Assembly: GCF_009296025.1 (NCBI RefSeq)
Contig: NZ_CP045178.1
Coordinates: forward strand, 434,001-498,000
Direction: 5' to 3'
Source of the DNA: Streptomyces tsukubensis
Lineage (GTDB): Bacteria > Actinomycetota > Actinomycetes > Streptomycetales > Streptomycetaceae
Length of the DNA: 64,000 bases
Both the position numbers and the translations under genes were made by a program. The first letter of the stretch is position 1; each line of letters starts with the position of its first letter. Shown piece after piece: positions 8,406-16,429 of this stretch. The notes under the pieces were generated by a model. The model made no database searches. It had not been told where the DNA came from and saw nothing but the letters and a program-made list of their open reading frames with translations.

Positions 8406-9449
8406 TCAGTTCTGGCGGACCACGGGCACCGCGTCGCAGCCGCGAAGCCTGGCGTCCCTGCGTGCGCGGCCCGGTGACTCGCCGCCGCCCACCACCCGGC
8501 CGTCGAGCACGGCGAGCCAGTCCCCCTCGGCCCGCTCTTCGTGCCGCACGTCCCCGTCGTCCGGCGCCAGCGCGCGGAGCAGGGCCGGGTCGGGTTCCGC
8601 GGTGGTGTCGGCCACCGCCGCCCGGGGTGTTCCCGCGCGCCATTCGGCGACGGTCCTCTCACCTCTCCTGGCCCGTACCCACACCACGTGTTGCAGAACG
8701 ATCAGCGGTCCCAGTGCCGTCAGCAGGGGGAACGCCCCGCTGAGCACTCCGAGTCCGAAGAGAAGGCTGACACCTCCGGACACCGCGAGCCCGACGCCTG
8801 CCGCGAGGAGTCCCGCGGTCCTTCCGAAGGCCTTGGTCGCCACGAGCGGGAAGAGCGCGAGGAGCAGCAGGTCGCCAAGGCCGAGCGCCACCGGTGGATC
8901 GCCCTGGGTGACGGCGAGCAGCGGCGCGAAGGGCAGCCCCATGGCCTGCTCGGCGAACCGGTCCATGACGGAGGTGAGCGCGGTCGCCACCAGGTCGTAG
9001 CAGGCGAGCATGGCCGCGAACCAGGCCGCGTGAACGGATCGCATACCGCTCTGCACCCACATGCTGGCCACCCCCACCACGGCGATGGCGAGCAGGACGT
9101 CGGTCAGAGCCGTCACGGCGGCAGGAAGGTCGGCGAACGCGCATCCGGCGGTGGCGGCGGCCGCCGCCGACGCCGCCACCCAGGCCCGTCCCCCGCCGGT
9201 GAGCGGCGCGAGGGTGAACTGAAGTGCCACGCAGAGGACCAGGCCGAAGACGACGGCCACCGCGGTCCTTGGCATCGCCACGTAGACAAGGGGGGCCGCC
9301 ACCACGACGGCAATGAGCACGGCGACGTCGGGCGGTTCGTATCTGCCGACCGGGGGGCGGGGCATCCTGACCCGTGCGAAGTAGGCGGCCCCCGCCGCTG
9401 TGATCGCGGCGACCGCGCAGTTGAGCCCCACGAGGGCCGTGACGCTCAT
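8406..9449 (-). CDS. Presenilin/SPP-like (YD/GxGD) intramembrane aspartyl protease candidate with DUF5678-like tail
   Basis: 347-residue polytopic membrane protein with nine predicted helices (roughly 4-24, 41-59, 63-82, 90-107, 115-132, 140-161, 186-207, 211-236, 239-259). Helix 6 carries LACYDLV (YD at 151-152) and helix 7 carries ALGLGDLLLL (GLGD at 190-193). This pair, in adjacent helices, is the catalytic diad layout of presenilins and signal peptide peptidases (MEROPS A22). Helix 9 starts FPLLTALGPL (about 240), where the PAL motif is expected, but the match is imperfect. The cytosolic tail (about 305-347: GDWLAVLDGRVVGGGES...) resembles DUF5678. ATG 9449 overlaps the adenylating-enzyme stop by 4 nt. 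Protease function is inference; type IV prepilin peptidase is less likely because the Cys-rich cytosolic loop and the YD context do not fit. Confidence 0.6.
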   Translation of the reverse strand: MSVTALVGLNCAVAAITAAGAAYFARVRMPRPPVGRYEPPDVAVLIAVVVAAPLVYVAMPRTAVAVVFGLVLCVALQFTLAPLTGGGRAWVAASAAAAATAGCAFADLPAAVTALTDVLLAIAVVGVASMWVQSGMRSVHAAWFAAMLACYDLVATALTSVMDRFAEQAMGLPFAPLLAVTQGDPPVALGLGDLLLLALFPLVATKAFGRTAGLLAAGVGLAVSGGVSLLFGLGVLSGAFPLLTALGPLIVLQHVVWVRARRGERTVAEWRAGTPRAAVADTTAEPDPALLRALAPDDGDVRHEERAEGDWLAVLDGRVVGGGESPGRARRDARLRGCDAVPVVRQN

Positions 9450-10915
9450 GCCGTGCGCGCCATGCGTACGGCGGCGGGGCGGACCGACTCGAAGGTGTGC
9501 TCGCGCAAATCCGCGCGGACCGGCCCGGTCCGCGGCAGCCCGGCCGGGTCGTCGTGGAGCACGATGCCGTCCAGCGGGAGCCCAGCGGCGGCGGCCCGTT
9601 CCTCCAGCCGGCCGAGGAGGTCGGTGGCGGGCAGCCGGCGGACCAGGACGTGGAGGAGCGGTCCTTCCGGCCGGTCGACAAGGGCGTGGCGCGCGGGCAG
9701 GGGGATGTCGGGCTCCGCCTCCAGCAGTTCCAGTAAGGACCGGGTGGTGATCGCGCCGCTCAAGGGCCCCGACCAGCGGCCGAGTATCGGTGAGGTGGCG
9801 GGCAGATGGGCCAGTTCGCAACGGGGCGCGGTCTCGGGGCGCCTGACCAGGTCGCCGGTGGCGTAGCGCAGCAGCAGGGTGCACTCCCGGTACGGGACGT
9901 ACGGTGTCGACACGATGACGCCGACGGCGCCCGGTGGTGTCGGCTCATGGGTGAGGGGGTCGAGTATCTCCATGTGACCGAACTCGGTGGTGTGGTGCAG
10001 ATGCCCCTCGGTGCACGGTGTACCGCCGGAGGGCAGCGTCTCGGTCATCATGTACGAGGTGGTGATCCGGGCGCCGAGGGCGGCGGCGGCGCGCTCCTGC
10101 AAGGCATCGGAGAGCACTTCCCCACCGACGCCGATGGATTCCAGACCGAAGTCAGAGGAGTCCCAGCCGTCCCTTTCCGCGCTCTCCACGAGGGCGGAGA
10201 GGTAGGAGGCGGAGACGGTCAGGTGGGTGATCTGCGGGGCCTTGTTCCGCAGGCCGAGCGGTGTGGCCAGCCGATCCAGCGCGACGGCGGGATCGACGGT
10301 GCCTATCTGGACGAACGAGGCGCCGATCCTGGTCACCGACTCCTCGACGTTGAGCAGCGGCAGGGTCGCCCGCGAGCAGCCCGCGTAGGCCATGGTGTGA
10401 CGGGGGCGCAGTCCCATGCCGAGTACGGCGGAGACGGTGCTCATGGCGACCGCGATCTCCACCTCGGCCCTGGAGTACCAGACAGTGGTGGGGGTGCCGC
10501 TGGTCCCTGTGGTGAGCGCCATCAGCGCGGGGGTGGCGGCGGCGGAGACGAAAGCGGCGGGCAGGGCACGCAGCGACGCCTTGGAGGTGACCGGCACCAG
10601 GTCCCAGGTGTCAGGGGTGAGGGTGCGGGGGTCGAGTCCCAGGCCGTCGAAGGTTCGCCGGTAGTGGGCCGTGTGGCGGACGGCGGCCCTCGCGGTGGCC
10701 CGCAGGCTGCGTTCCATGACGGTCCGTCGTACGGCGGGGTCGACCGCGCCGCCCGCCTGGCCGGGGAGCAGAGCGGAGTCCGCCCCAGGCTCACCGAATT
10801 CCGCCAGGGTCGCGACGAGGTCCCTGGCGATGCGTTCCACGTCCCGCGGGCGGATACGCCGGTTGCGCAGGATCGCCGTGCCGTAGCGGAGCTGACTGAG
10901 GGCGGTGCCGAACAA
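9446..10915 (-). CDS. F390-synthetase/PaaK-like adenylate-forming enzyme
   Basis: 489-residue ANL-superfamily protein of the phenylacetate-CoA ligase/coenzyme F390 synthetase type. The ATP-binding loop MALTTGTSGTPTTVWY (TTGTSGTP at 135-142), a YMMTETLPSGG motif and LRYATGDLVRRPE (adenylation A7-like) are visible; the C-terminal lysine region is divergent. It would activate a carboxylate as acyl-AMP, possibly with onward transfer. The reading frame is open far upstream, but the only start with an SD that does not overlap the peptide gene is TTG 10915, preceded by GGAGG at 10920-10924. It sits between the small peptide gene and the membrane-protease-like gene, so a peptide-derived carboxylate is an attractive substrate (inference). 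Confidence 0.8.
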   Translation of the reverse strand: MFGTALSQLRYGTAILRNRRIRPRDVERIARDLVATLAEFGEPGADSALLPGQAGGAVDPAVRRTVMERSLRATARAAVRHTAHYRRTFDGLGLDPRTLTPDTWDLVPVTSKASLRALPAAFVSAAATPALMALTTGTSGTPTTVWYSRAEVEIAVAMSTVSAVLGMGLRPRHTMAYAGCSRATLPLLNVEESVTRIGASFVQIGTVDPAVALDRLATPLGLRNKAPQITHLTVSASYLSALVESAERDGWDSSDFGLESIGVGGEVLSDALQERAAAALGARITTSYMMTETLPSGGTPCTEGHLHHTTEFGHMEILDPLTHEPTPPGAVGVIVSTPYVPYRECTLLLRYATGDLVRRPETAPRCELAHLPATSPILGRWSGPLSGAITTRSLLELLEAEPDIPLPARHALVDRPEGPLLHVLVRRLPATDLLGRLEERAAAAGLPLDGIVLHDDPAGLPRTGPVRADLREHTFESVRPAAVRMARTA

Positions 10916-10929
10916 GGGGCCTCCAGATG

Positions 10930-10958
10930 CCTGGACCGGGCTGTCCTCCCGGTCCAGG
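10930..10958 (-). terminator. Perfect 11-bp hairpin between peptide gene and adenylating enzyme (attenuator/partial terminator)
   Basis: On the plus strand CCTGGACCGGG (10930-10940) and CCCGGTCCAGG (10948-10958) are perfect inverted repeats with a 7-nt loop. It starts 14 nt beyond the peptide stop and ends 6 nt before the SD of the TTG-started enzyme gene. There is no U-tract, which is common for actinobacterial terminators. The likely effect is a high peptide-to-enzyme expression ratio or 3'-end stabilisation of a short peptide mRNA. Confidence 0.7.
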
Positions 10959-10971
10959 CCGGGGCCGAGCG

Positions 10972-11040
10972 TCAGACCATGCTGGCGAACATCGCCGCTG
11001 TGAGCGTGCTGAAGGCGTACTTGATGTAGTGCTTGACCAT
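10972..11040 (-). CDS. 22-residue hydrophobic peptide (putative precursor/signal peptide)
   Basis: Small gene below usual annotation cut-offs. ATG 11040 is preceded by a strong SD (GGGAG, 7-nt spacing) and the frame stops at 10972-10974 (TGA). The product begins MVKHYIKYAF and ends TAAMFASMV: a basic N-terminus (K3, H4, K7) followed by about 15 hydrophobic or small residues, enough for one membrane helix. There is no Cys and no double-Gly leader, so it is not a typical lanthipeptide or class II bacteriocin precursor. A strong SD, correct placement as first gene, the downstream hairpin, and an adenylating enzyme plus an intramembrane-protease-like gene behind it support it as a real, functionally linked gene. 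Function is unknown. Confidence 0.72.
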   Translation of the reverse strand: MVKHYIKYAFSTLTAAMFASMV

Positions 11041-11438
11041 GTGGGATCTCCCTTTTCCGTGCCGCCCGCGGACGGCTGGGTTCCTGGTGGTGCACTGCGG
11101 GCCGAAACTGACGGATCGGCGAACGCGCCCTCAGAGTAAGGGAGTTGTGGCCACAGCGGTATCCTCGGGTCACCTGTATTCCCGGCGCTCTTCCCGCCCC
11201 CTCGGCTCCGTCCGGCAGTCGGTCGTCGGCTGCGCGGACGGGTCATGGCGCTCAGCGCGTGGCGCGGGCACGGATCGGGCCTCGCCCGGCCCGCACCTCC
11301 GGCTCGTCTTTGGCGCGATGCGCTGTCGGCGAAGCGCCGCCCGGACACGCTACGGTCGGGACGGGGGCCTGGCGAGCCCGTCACCAGGGGGGCCAGGCAC
11401 ACTGCATCCATAGCAGTCTCACATCAGAAGGATCACGC
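11041..11438. other. Divergent promoter region between peptide operon and terD-like gene
   Basis: About 400 nt without a convincing gene. Outside the SD of the peptide (GGGAG near 11046-11050) and the AGAAGG SD of the TerD gene (11426-11431) I recognise no operator. Promoters for both directions must lie here, but no unambiguous -35/-10 pair stands out. Confidence 0.4.
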
Positions 11439-12023
11439 ATGATCACACTTAAGAAGGAAGACGGCCCGGCGGATCTGGGTGGGGTCACTCATCTGTCCAT
11501 CGGGGTGTCCTGGGACCCCACCGTCGGGAGCAGCGGCGGGCTGATGGGGAAGCTCCGTCAGAAGACCGGTACCGACCTTGATCTGATCGCCATCGCGATG
11601 GCGGGGGCCGAGCCGGTGCGCCTTGCCGGGCTCGACTCGCTGGACCCGCTGGGCAATGGCTCGCTGGTGCACAGCGGGGACAACCAGACGGGCAAGGGGG
11701 ACGGCGACGACGAGACGGTGACCGTCGAGTTCGAGCGTGTGCCTGACAACATCACCGCCATCGTGTTCGTCGCCGCCGCGTACAAGAAGCGCAGTGCCTT
11801 CCAGAACGCGCGGAACATCAGCTTCAAGGTGTACGACGCGACGGGCGGCAGCACCCAGCAGGTCGCCGACATCTGGCCCAGTCTCCTCACCAATGACAAC
11901 GGCTGCGCCGTGGCCAAGGCGATGCGGGACGGCGCGGGCTGGAAGCTGGAGGTGATCAACGAGACCGGGAAGATCAAGCAGGGCGACGAACAGGCCCTGA
12001 TGCGCTTCGCCATGAGCAAGTAA
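11439..12023 (+). CDS. TerD-family stress protein
   Basis: 194-residue TerD/CABP-type protein, a cytoplasmic calcium-binding beta-sandwich family linked to tellurite resistance and general stress, and abundant in Streptomyces. The N-terminal LSIGVSWDP block and the calcium-site region NGSLVHSGDNQTGKGDGDDE (about residues 76-95) are present, as is the family feature VFVAAAYKK. ATG 11439 has AGAAGG 7 nt upstream. It is monocistronic and ends at a strong hairpin. It lies divergent from the peptide/protease module; a functional link is not implied. Confidence 0.95.
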   Translation: MITLKKEDGPADLGGVTHLSIGVSWDPTVGSSGGLMGKLRQKTGTDLDLIAIAMAGAEPVRLAGLDSLDPLGNGSLVHSGDNQTGKGDGDDETVTVEFERVPDNITAIVFVAAAYKKRSAFQNARNISFKVYDATGGSTQQVADIWPSLLTNDNGCAVAKAMRDGAGWKLEVINETGKIKQGDEQALMRFAMSK

Positions 12024-12344
12024 CGAGAAAACGGGCGACAGAAGTTCGGGCGGCCGTGGCCCATCGGCCGACGGCCGACCCGAACGGGCACGCCGGGGCG
12101 GATCCGCCCGGCCCTGTCGCACCCCCCACCCCGAGCACCGCGCGGCAGGCGTCCCGCACCGCGCGACGGGCGTCCGACGGGGCAGTCGTTCTCGCCGGAG
12201 GGGCCGTACTCACCGCACGGCCGACCCGACCGCAGAGCCATCTCCGCCGGGCGGCCGTCTTCATCTCTGCCGGGCGGCCGTCCTCACCGGACGGCCTTCT
12301 TCACCGGACGATCACTCTCACCGATCACGCGCCCCCTGGGGGAG
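12024..12344. other. Intergenic region with degenerate short repeats
   Basis: Beyond the terD hairpin, 12240-12330 holds degenerate direct repeats: GCCGGGCGGCCGTC appears at about 12246 and 12269, followed by CACCGGACG-containing copies at about 12285, 12303 and further. No gene is supported. The region lies next to the MarR-UbiD deletion scar. Confidence 0.45.
12044..12085 (+). terminator. Terminator hairpin downstream of the terD-like gene
   Basis: GTTCGGGCGGCCGT (12044-12057) pairs with ACGGCCG-A-CCCGAAC (12071-12085): two 7-bp blocks separated by a single unpaired A, 21 nt after the stop. Strong GC stem without a T-tract, typical for Streptomyces. Confidence 0.7.
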
Positions 12345-12560
12345 CTACGGCCGCGGTCCCTGGACCGCCCGTCGTAGCAGGTCGAGGAAGTGGTCCCGCT
12401 CCTTCACCGAGAAGTGCGCCAGCATCTGATCGTGCACCGCCGCGGCCGCAGGGGCGAGGCCGGCGACCAGCTCACCGCCGCTCCCGGTGACGGTCACCAG
12501 TTTGCGTCGCCTGTCGCCGTCGTCCTTGACGACCTCCAAAAGACCCCGGTTCCGCATGGC
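12345..12560 (-). pseudogene. MarR-family regulator remnant (C-terminal part only)
   Basis: The frame encodes about 70 residues beginning MRNRGLLEVVKDDGDRRRK, the wing of a MarR winged helix (consensus GLV.R..DPxDRR...), then LVTVTGSGGELVAGL and the C-terminal dimerisation helix ending VQGPRP. The recognition helix and all upstream sequence are missing; a stop codon lies five codons before the first Met. At the break the sequence changes directly into a UbiD fragment on the opposite strand, so this is the surviving 3' part of a gene cut by a deletion. Confidence 0.8.
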
Positions 12561-13050
12561 CTGGTGCTCCTACGAGGCCGCCACCTGCTGGATCGCCGTC
12601 CCCGTGGACATCGGGCGGCTGGCACGGACGCGGCTGAGCGAGCGGGAACTGGCCGACGCGGTGGCCGATGTCCTCTTCGGCTCGCACACCGGGTGGCTCG
12701 TGCCCAAGGTCCTCCTGGTGGCGAACGACATCGACGTCACCGACATCGACCAGGTCGTGTGGGCGATGGCCACCCGCTACCACCCCGGCACCGGCGAGTG
12801 CGTCTGTCCCCGTGCGCCGGGCATCCCCATGGTCCCCTACCTCTCTCCGGACGAGGTGCGCGACGGCCGGGGCGGCAAGTCCGTCATGAGCTGTCTGCTG
12901 CCGGAGCAGTTCGAGGACACCACTCGTGGCATCACCGCGTCGTTCCAGCACTCGTTCCCCGACGCTCTGCGGCAGCGGGTCATCGACAACTGGGCCGGTT
13001 ACGGATTTCCCGCGGCGGTCCCCGGAGGCCGAGAGAACCGCGAGGGCTGA
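12556..13050 (+). pseudogene. UbiD-family decarboxylase remnant (C-terminal third)
   Basis: About 164 codons matching the C-terminal part of UbiD-type (prenylated-FMN) non-oxidative decarboxylases: WCSYEAATCWIAVPVDI, then VPKVLLVANDIDVTDIDQVVWA and GGKSVMSCLLPEQ. Full-length relatives are about 450-500 residues, so the cofactor-binding N-terminal two-thirds are missing. There is no SD before the apparent ATG, and the 5' break coincides with the 5' break of the MarR remnant. UbiD/phenolic-acid decarboxylase genes are often divergent from MarR regulators, so one internal deletion explains both. Confidence 0.8.
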
Positions 13051-13297
13051 AGGGCCCGCCCGAACACCACGGCCCCGCTCCCGAGCCGACCGGTCGGTGT
13101 CGTCCCGCCGTGGGGCGTCCGGCCGCTCGCGCCTCCGCCGTGCGACACCTGATCCTCCGACACCACCTCGGCACCGAGGCTCTGAGGGGGTGATGAACGT
13201 ACGCTGCTCCCGGTGTGAGCCGGCTTTGCGCGGATACACGCGAGGTGTCGGACAGCGTCCAGCCGCCGGCACACCGCCAACGGAAAGGAACACTCTC

Positions 13298-13567
13298 GTG
13301 GGAATCATCGCCTGGGTCCTGATCGGTCTCATCGCCGGAGCCATCGCGAAGGCACTGACTCCTGGCAAGGACCCCGGAGGCTGCCTCGTGACGATGCTGA
13401 TCGGCATCGTGGGTGGCCTGCTCGGTGGCTGGCTGGGCAAGGTGATCTTCGGTGTGCACTCGATCAACGGCTTCTTCCACCTCTCGACGTGGATCGCCGC
13501 CATCGTCGGTTCCGTGATCGTGCTGCTGGTCTACCGACTGATCACGGGACGGCGCCACACCCGCTGA
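13298..13567 (+). CDS. GlsB/YeaQ/YmgE-family small membrane protein
   Basis: 89-residue integral membrane protein of the YeaQ/YmgE (transglycosylase-associated) family. Three hydrophobic, Gly-rich helices are seen (IIAWVLIGLIAGAIAKAL, TMLIGIVGGLLGGWLGKVI, WIAAIVGSVIVLLVYRLI) with the typical PGKDPGGC loop. GTG 13298 with GGAAAGGAA upstream is the best start; a longer reading frame upstream lacks family similarity. Members are stress-associated; molecular function is not known. Monocistronic. Confidence 0.9.
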   Translation: MGIIAWVLIGLIAGAIAKALTPGKDPGGCLVTMLIGIVGGLLGGWLGKVIFGVHSINGFFHLSTWIAAIVGSVIVLLVYRLITGRRHTR

Positions 13568-13726
13568 TCGTCGGACCGGGAAAGGCGGGGTCGAAGGCCG
13601 GGGCGCAGGGCCGGGGACGAGGCAGGAGTCGAAGGCCGGTGCCTGGCTCCCCCTCCGCCCCTTCCCCCCTCCGCCCCTCCCCTCCTCCGCCTGCCTCCTC
13701 CCCTTCCCCTCTGCCAGAATCGCCGT

Positions 13727-14530
13727 ATGGCTCAGCACGACAGCGACCACGGCTACCTACTGGACAACCAGCAGTCCGACGCGGGAATCCGCTTCGCCGC
13801 CCTCAGCGAGTTGTTCGATCCGGTGACATTCCGCCACGTCGACCAGCTCGGTATCACCGCGGGAATGCGGTGCTGGGAGGTCGGCGCGGGCGGGCCGTCC
13901 GTCCCCCTCGGGCTGGCGGAGCGGGTCGGCCCCGCGGGAGGGGTGGTCGCCACCGACATCGACGTGTCCTGGAACCGTGACATCGCGGGTGACGTGATCG
14001 AGGTGCTGCGCCACGACGTCGCGGCCGACCCGATCCCGCCCGGCGGTTTCGACCTCGTCCACGCCCGGCTGGTCCTTGTGCACGTCACCGATCGCGCCGA
14101 GGCGCTGCGCCGGATGGTCCAGGCACTGCGGCCCGGCGGCCGGCTGCTCATCGAGGACGCCGACCCGGGGCTGCAGCCGCTGCTGTGCCCGGACGAATCG
14201 GGTCCTGAACAGCGACTCGCCAACCGGCTGCGAACCGGCTTCCGCACCCTCATGGCAGGACGTGGCGCCGACCTCTCGTACGGAAGGACCCTGCCCAGGC
14301 TGCTGCGTGACGCCGGCCTCGCGGACGTGCGGGCCGACGCGTACTTCCCGATCACCTCACCGGCCTGTGCCGTCCTCGAAGCCGCGACCGTGCGGCAGAT
14401 CCGCCGCCTCCTGGTGGCGGAAGGACTCGCCACGGACGAGGAGATCGACCGGCACTTGGAGAATGTCGCCACCGGACGTCTGGACCTGGCCACCGCTCCG
14501 ATGATCTCCGCGTGGGGACGCCGCTCGTAG
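13727..14530 (+). CDS. Class I SAM-dependent methyltransferase
   Basis: 267-residue methyltransferase. Motif I is CWEVGAGGPSVPLGLAERVG (about residues 49-68), slightly unusual in having GAGG-PS; motif II is VVATDIDVSW, motif post-I/IV is FDLVHARLVLVHV, and LRPGGRLLIEDADPG is the post-motif loop. Substrate unknown; the form resembles small-molecule UbiE-like enzymes. It stands alone and is convergent with the amylase gene across a perfect hairpin. Confidence 0.88.
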   Translation: MAQHDSDHGYLLDNQQSDAGIRFAALSELFDPVTFRHVDQLGITAGMRCWEVGAGGPSVPLGLAERVGPAGGVVATDIDVSWNRDIAGDVIEVLRHDVAADPIPPGGFDLVHARLVLVHVTDRAEALRRMVQALRPGGRLLIEDADPGLQPLLCPDESGPEQRLANRLRTGFRTLMAGRGADLSYGRTLPRLLRDAGLADVRADAYFPITSPACAVLEAATVRQIRRLLVAEGLATDEEIDRHLENVATGRLDLATAPMISAWGRRS

Positions 14531-14579
14531 TCTCCCCCGCGCTCCCGCTCGCCCGAGGTGGTCGCCACGGAAGCGGAGA

Positions 14580-14609
14580 GGGCGGGCGGGCCCCTCGGCC
14601 CGCCCGCCC
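14580..14609. terminator. Perfect 13-bp bidirectional terminator hairpin
   Basis: GGGCGGGCGGGCC (14580-14592) and GGCCCGCCCGCCC (14597-14609) are perfectly complementary with a 4-nt loop. It lies between the convergent methyltransferase (stop 14530) and amylase (stop 14625) genes and can serve both. Confidence 0.85.
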
Positions 14610-14624
14610 CGAGTGCGATGTGTG

Positions 14625-16379
14625 TCAGCCGCGCCAGGTGTCGTTCAGGGTGATCGGTCCGGCGGCCGGGACAGTGGCGGTGCGGTTGGCTCCGCTTTCC
14701 CAGGTGACGTTTCCTGCGGCGTCCTTACGGATGTACTTGTACGCGAAGGAGGTACCGGCGGGAAGCTTCGCTGTGAGCTTCCAGACGGGGTAGGCGGCGG
14801 GATCGAGCTTGCGGGCCGCACCGGGGGCCCAACCGCCGAGGGCCGCGATGTCGCCGACGACGTAGATGTTCTGTCCCGGGGTGGTGGTGGCGTTGACCGC
14901 GAAGGCGGCACCGGTATCGCCGGGCTGTTCACCACTGCCGCCTCGGGCGCCGACGTAGAGGGCGACAGCGTCATTGCCACCGATGGTGGCGGTGAAGCGG
15001 CCGTCGGAGCCGACGCTGTACGTCGTGCCGGTGCAGCCGCCACCGGCGGTGGGGTTGCCGTGCTGGACGTCGCAGTAGGTGCCGGCGGGCAGGGACGTCT
15101 GGAAGGTCTGAGTGACGGAGCCGCCTTCGTGGTTGATGGCGACGAAGGCTTTGTTCCCGCGGCCGAAGGCGATGGCGTTGTTGCCGTTGTCCCACCAGTC
15201 GGTGAGGGGGGTGCCTTCCGAGGCGTTGCGGAAGCCGACCATGTTCGCGATCTGCGGCCAGGCGTGCTGGCACTTCCAGCCGTCGCTGTAGCAGGCGTTC
15301 ATGTTGTTGCCGTTCGGGGCTCCCGCGTCCTTGTCGGAGAACTCGTAACCCGAGTGGACCGACGGAGTGCCGTAGGGGTGGGCGAGCATGAAGACGTTTG
15401 CGAGCGTGTAGTTGGCGCCGTCCTTGTAGCTGAGGCTGGAGCCGTTGCGTTCGGTGTCGTGATTGGCGACCATGCTGCCGGACCTGTCGGAGGGCATATA
15501 GCCCCAGTCCTCGCCGAAGTTCTTGAGGTACGAGAGCTTCTCGCCGTTGAAGACCCGCTTGAGGTCGGTGGTGTAGCGGAACTCCTGGACGTCGCCGGTG
15601 CCGAGGTACTCGCTCGGGGAGACCGCTTCGCCCGCGCCGTGAATGGCCTCCTGGACCCAGTAGACACCGGGGTCGCTGAGCTTGCCGCGGATCGCCGAGA
15701 GGTCTCCGGCCGCGATGTGCTTGACCGCGTCCACGCGGAAGCCGTCCACCCCCAGGGAGATCAGGTCGTTCAGGTAACCGGCGATCCTGCCGCGGACGTA
15801 GTCGCTGCCCGTGTTCAGATCCGAGAGTCCGACCAGCTCACATTCCTGGACGTTCCAGCGGTCCTGGTAGTTGTCCCCGATGTCGTGGCGGCAGCCGTGG
15901 AAGTCCCCGTCGGAGTACACGCCTGGGTAGTTGTACTTGCTGTAGAGGGTTCCGCCGGTGCCCGTGCCCGATCCTGCCGTCATGTGGTTGACGACCGCGT
16001 CGACGATGACCTTCACCCCGGCGCCGCGGCAGGTGTCGACCATGCTCTTGAAAGAATTGCGGTCGCCGAGCGGACCGGCGATCTTGTAGCTGACCGGCTG
16101 GTAGGCCGTCCACCACGCGCTGCCCTGAATACGTTCCTGCGGGGGTGAGACCTGGACGTAGCCGTAGCCCTGGGGGCCGAGGGTTCGCGTGCACTCGCGG
16201 GCGACCGAGTCGAAGTTCCACTCGAACAGGACGGCGGTGACCTTCTTGTTCCCGTTCGCGCCGGGTACGGCTGCCGCTGGCGTGGCGGGGGCCGCCAGCG
16301 CGGTGGCCAGTCCGAGTATCAGACCGGCGCTCAGGAGCGCGGCGGCCGTCCGTCTCGGCGCGGATGCTGAAGATCTCAT
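14625..16379 (-). CDS. Secreted alpha-amylase (GH13) with C-terminal starch-binding domain (CBM20)
   Basis: 584-residue extracellular alpha-amylase. A Sec signal peptide ([11 protein letters not shown], hydrophobic core, [13 protein letters not shown]) precedes the GH13 barrel: region I DAVVNHM, region [12 protein letters not shown] (nucleophile Asp), region III QEAIH (acid/base Glu) and region IV VANHDTE. After the beta-sandwich C domain, residues from about 480 form a CBM20 ([20 protein letters not shown], then [14 protein letters not shown]). It hydrolyses internal alpha-1,4 bonds of starch. ATG 16379 has GGAG 6 nt upstream. The promoter region carries CTTGCTG/CAGCAAG repeats like those recognised by the maltose regulator MalR/Reg1. 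Confidence 0.97.
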   Translation of the reverse strand: MRSSASAPRRTAAALLSAGLILGLATALAAPATPAAAVPGANGNKKVTAVLFEWNFDSVARECTRTLGPQGYGYVQVSPPQERIQGSAWWTAYQPVSYKIAGPLGDRNSFKSMVDTCRGAGVKVIVDAVVNHMTAGSGTGTGGTLYSKYNYPGVYSDGDFHGCRHDIGDNYQDRWNVQECELVGLSDLNTGSDYVRGRIAGYLNDLISLGVDGFRVDAVKHIAAGDLSAIRGKLSDPGVYWVQEAIHGAGEAVSPSEYLGTGDVQEFRYTTDLKRVFNGEKLSYLKNFGEDWGYMPSDRSGSMVANHDTERNGSSLSYKDGANYTLANVFMLAHPYGTPSVHSGYEFSDKDAGAPNGNNMNACYSDGWKCQHAWPQIANMVGFRNASEGTPLTDWWDNGNNAIAFGRGNKAFVAINHEGGSVTQTFQTSLPAGTYCDVQHGNPTAGGGCTGTTYSVGSDGRFTATIGGNDAVALYVGARGGSGEQPGDTGAAFAVNATTTPGQNIYVVGDIAALGGWAPGAARKLDPAAYPVWKLTAKLPAGTSFAYKYIRKDAAGNVTWESGANRTATVPAAGPITLNDTWRG

Positions 16380-16429
16380 GCGGCTCTCCGGGAGGGGAGG
16401 GCGGACCTCGGGGAAGGAAGATCCGCGAA

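Noticed and set aside
8406..9449. Type IV prepilin peptidase (also a GxGD aspartyl protease)
   Set aside because: No pilin genes, no Cys-rich cytosolic domain, and the first Asp is in a YD motif of helix 6 with GLGD in the next helix, which fits presenilin/SPP better.
10972..11040. Lanthipeptide, lasso or double-Gly bacteriocin precursor
   Set aside because: The peptide has no Cys, no Gly-Gly leader and no lasso-type core; no matching synthetase, B protein or dedicated exporter lies nearby.
14613..16148. 511-codon open frame opposite the amylase
   Set aside because: Antisense to all four GH13 motifs; low-complexity Val/Gly/Ala composition typical of reverse-complement shadows.
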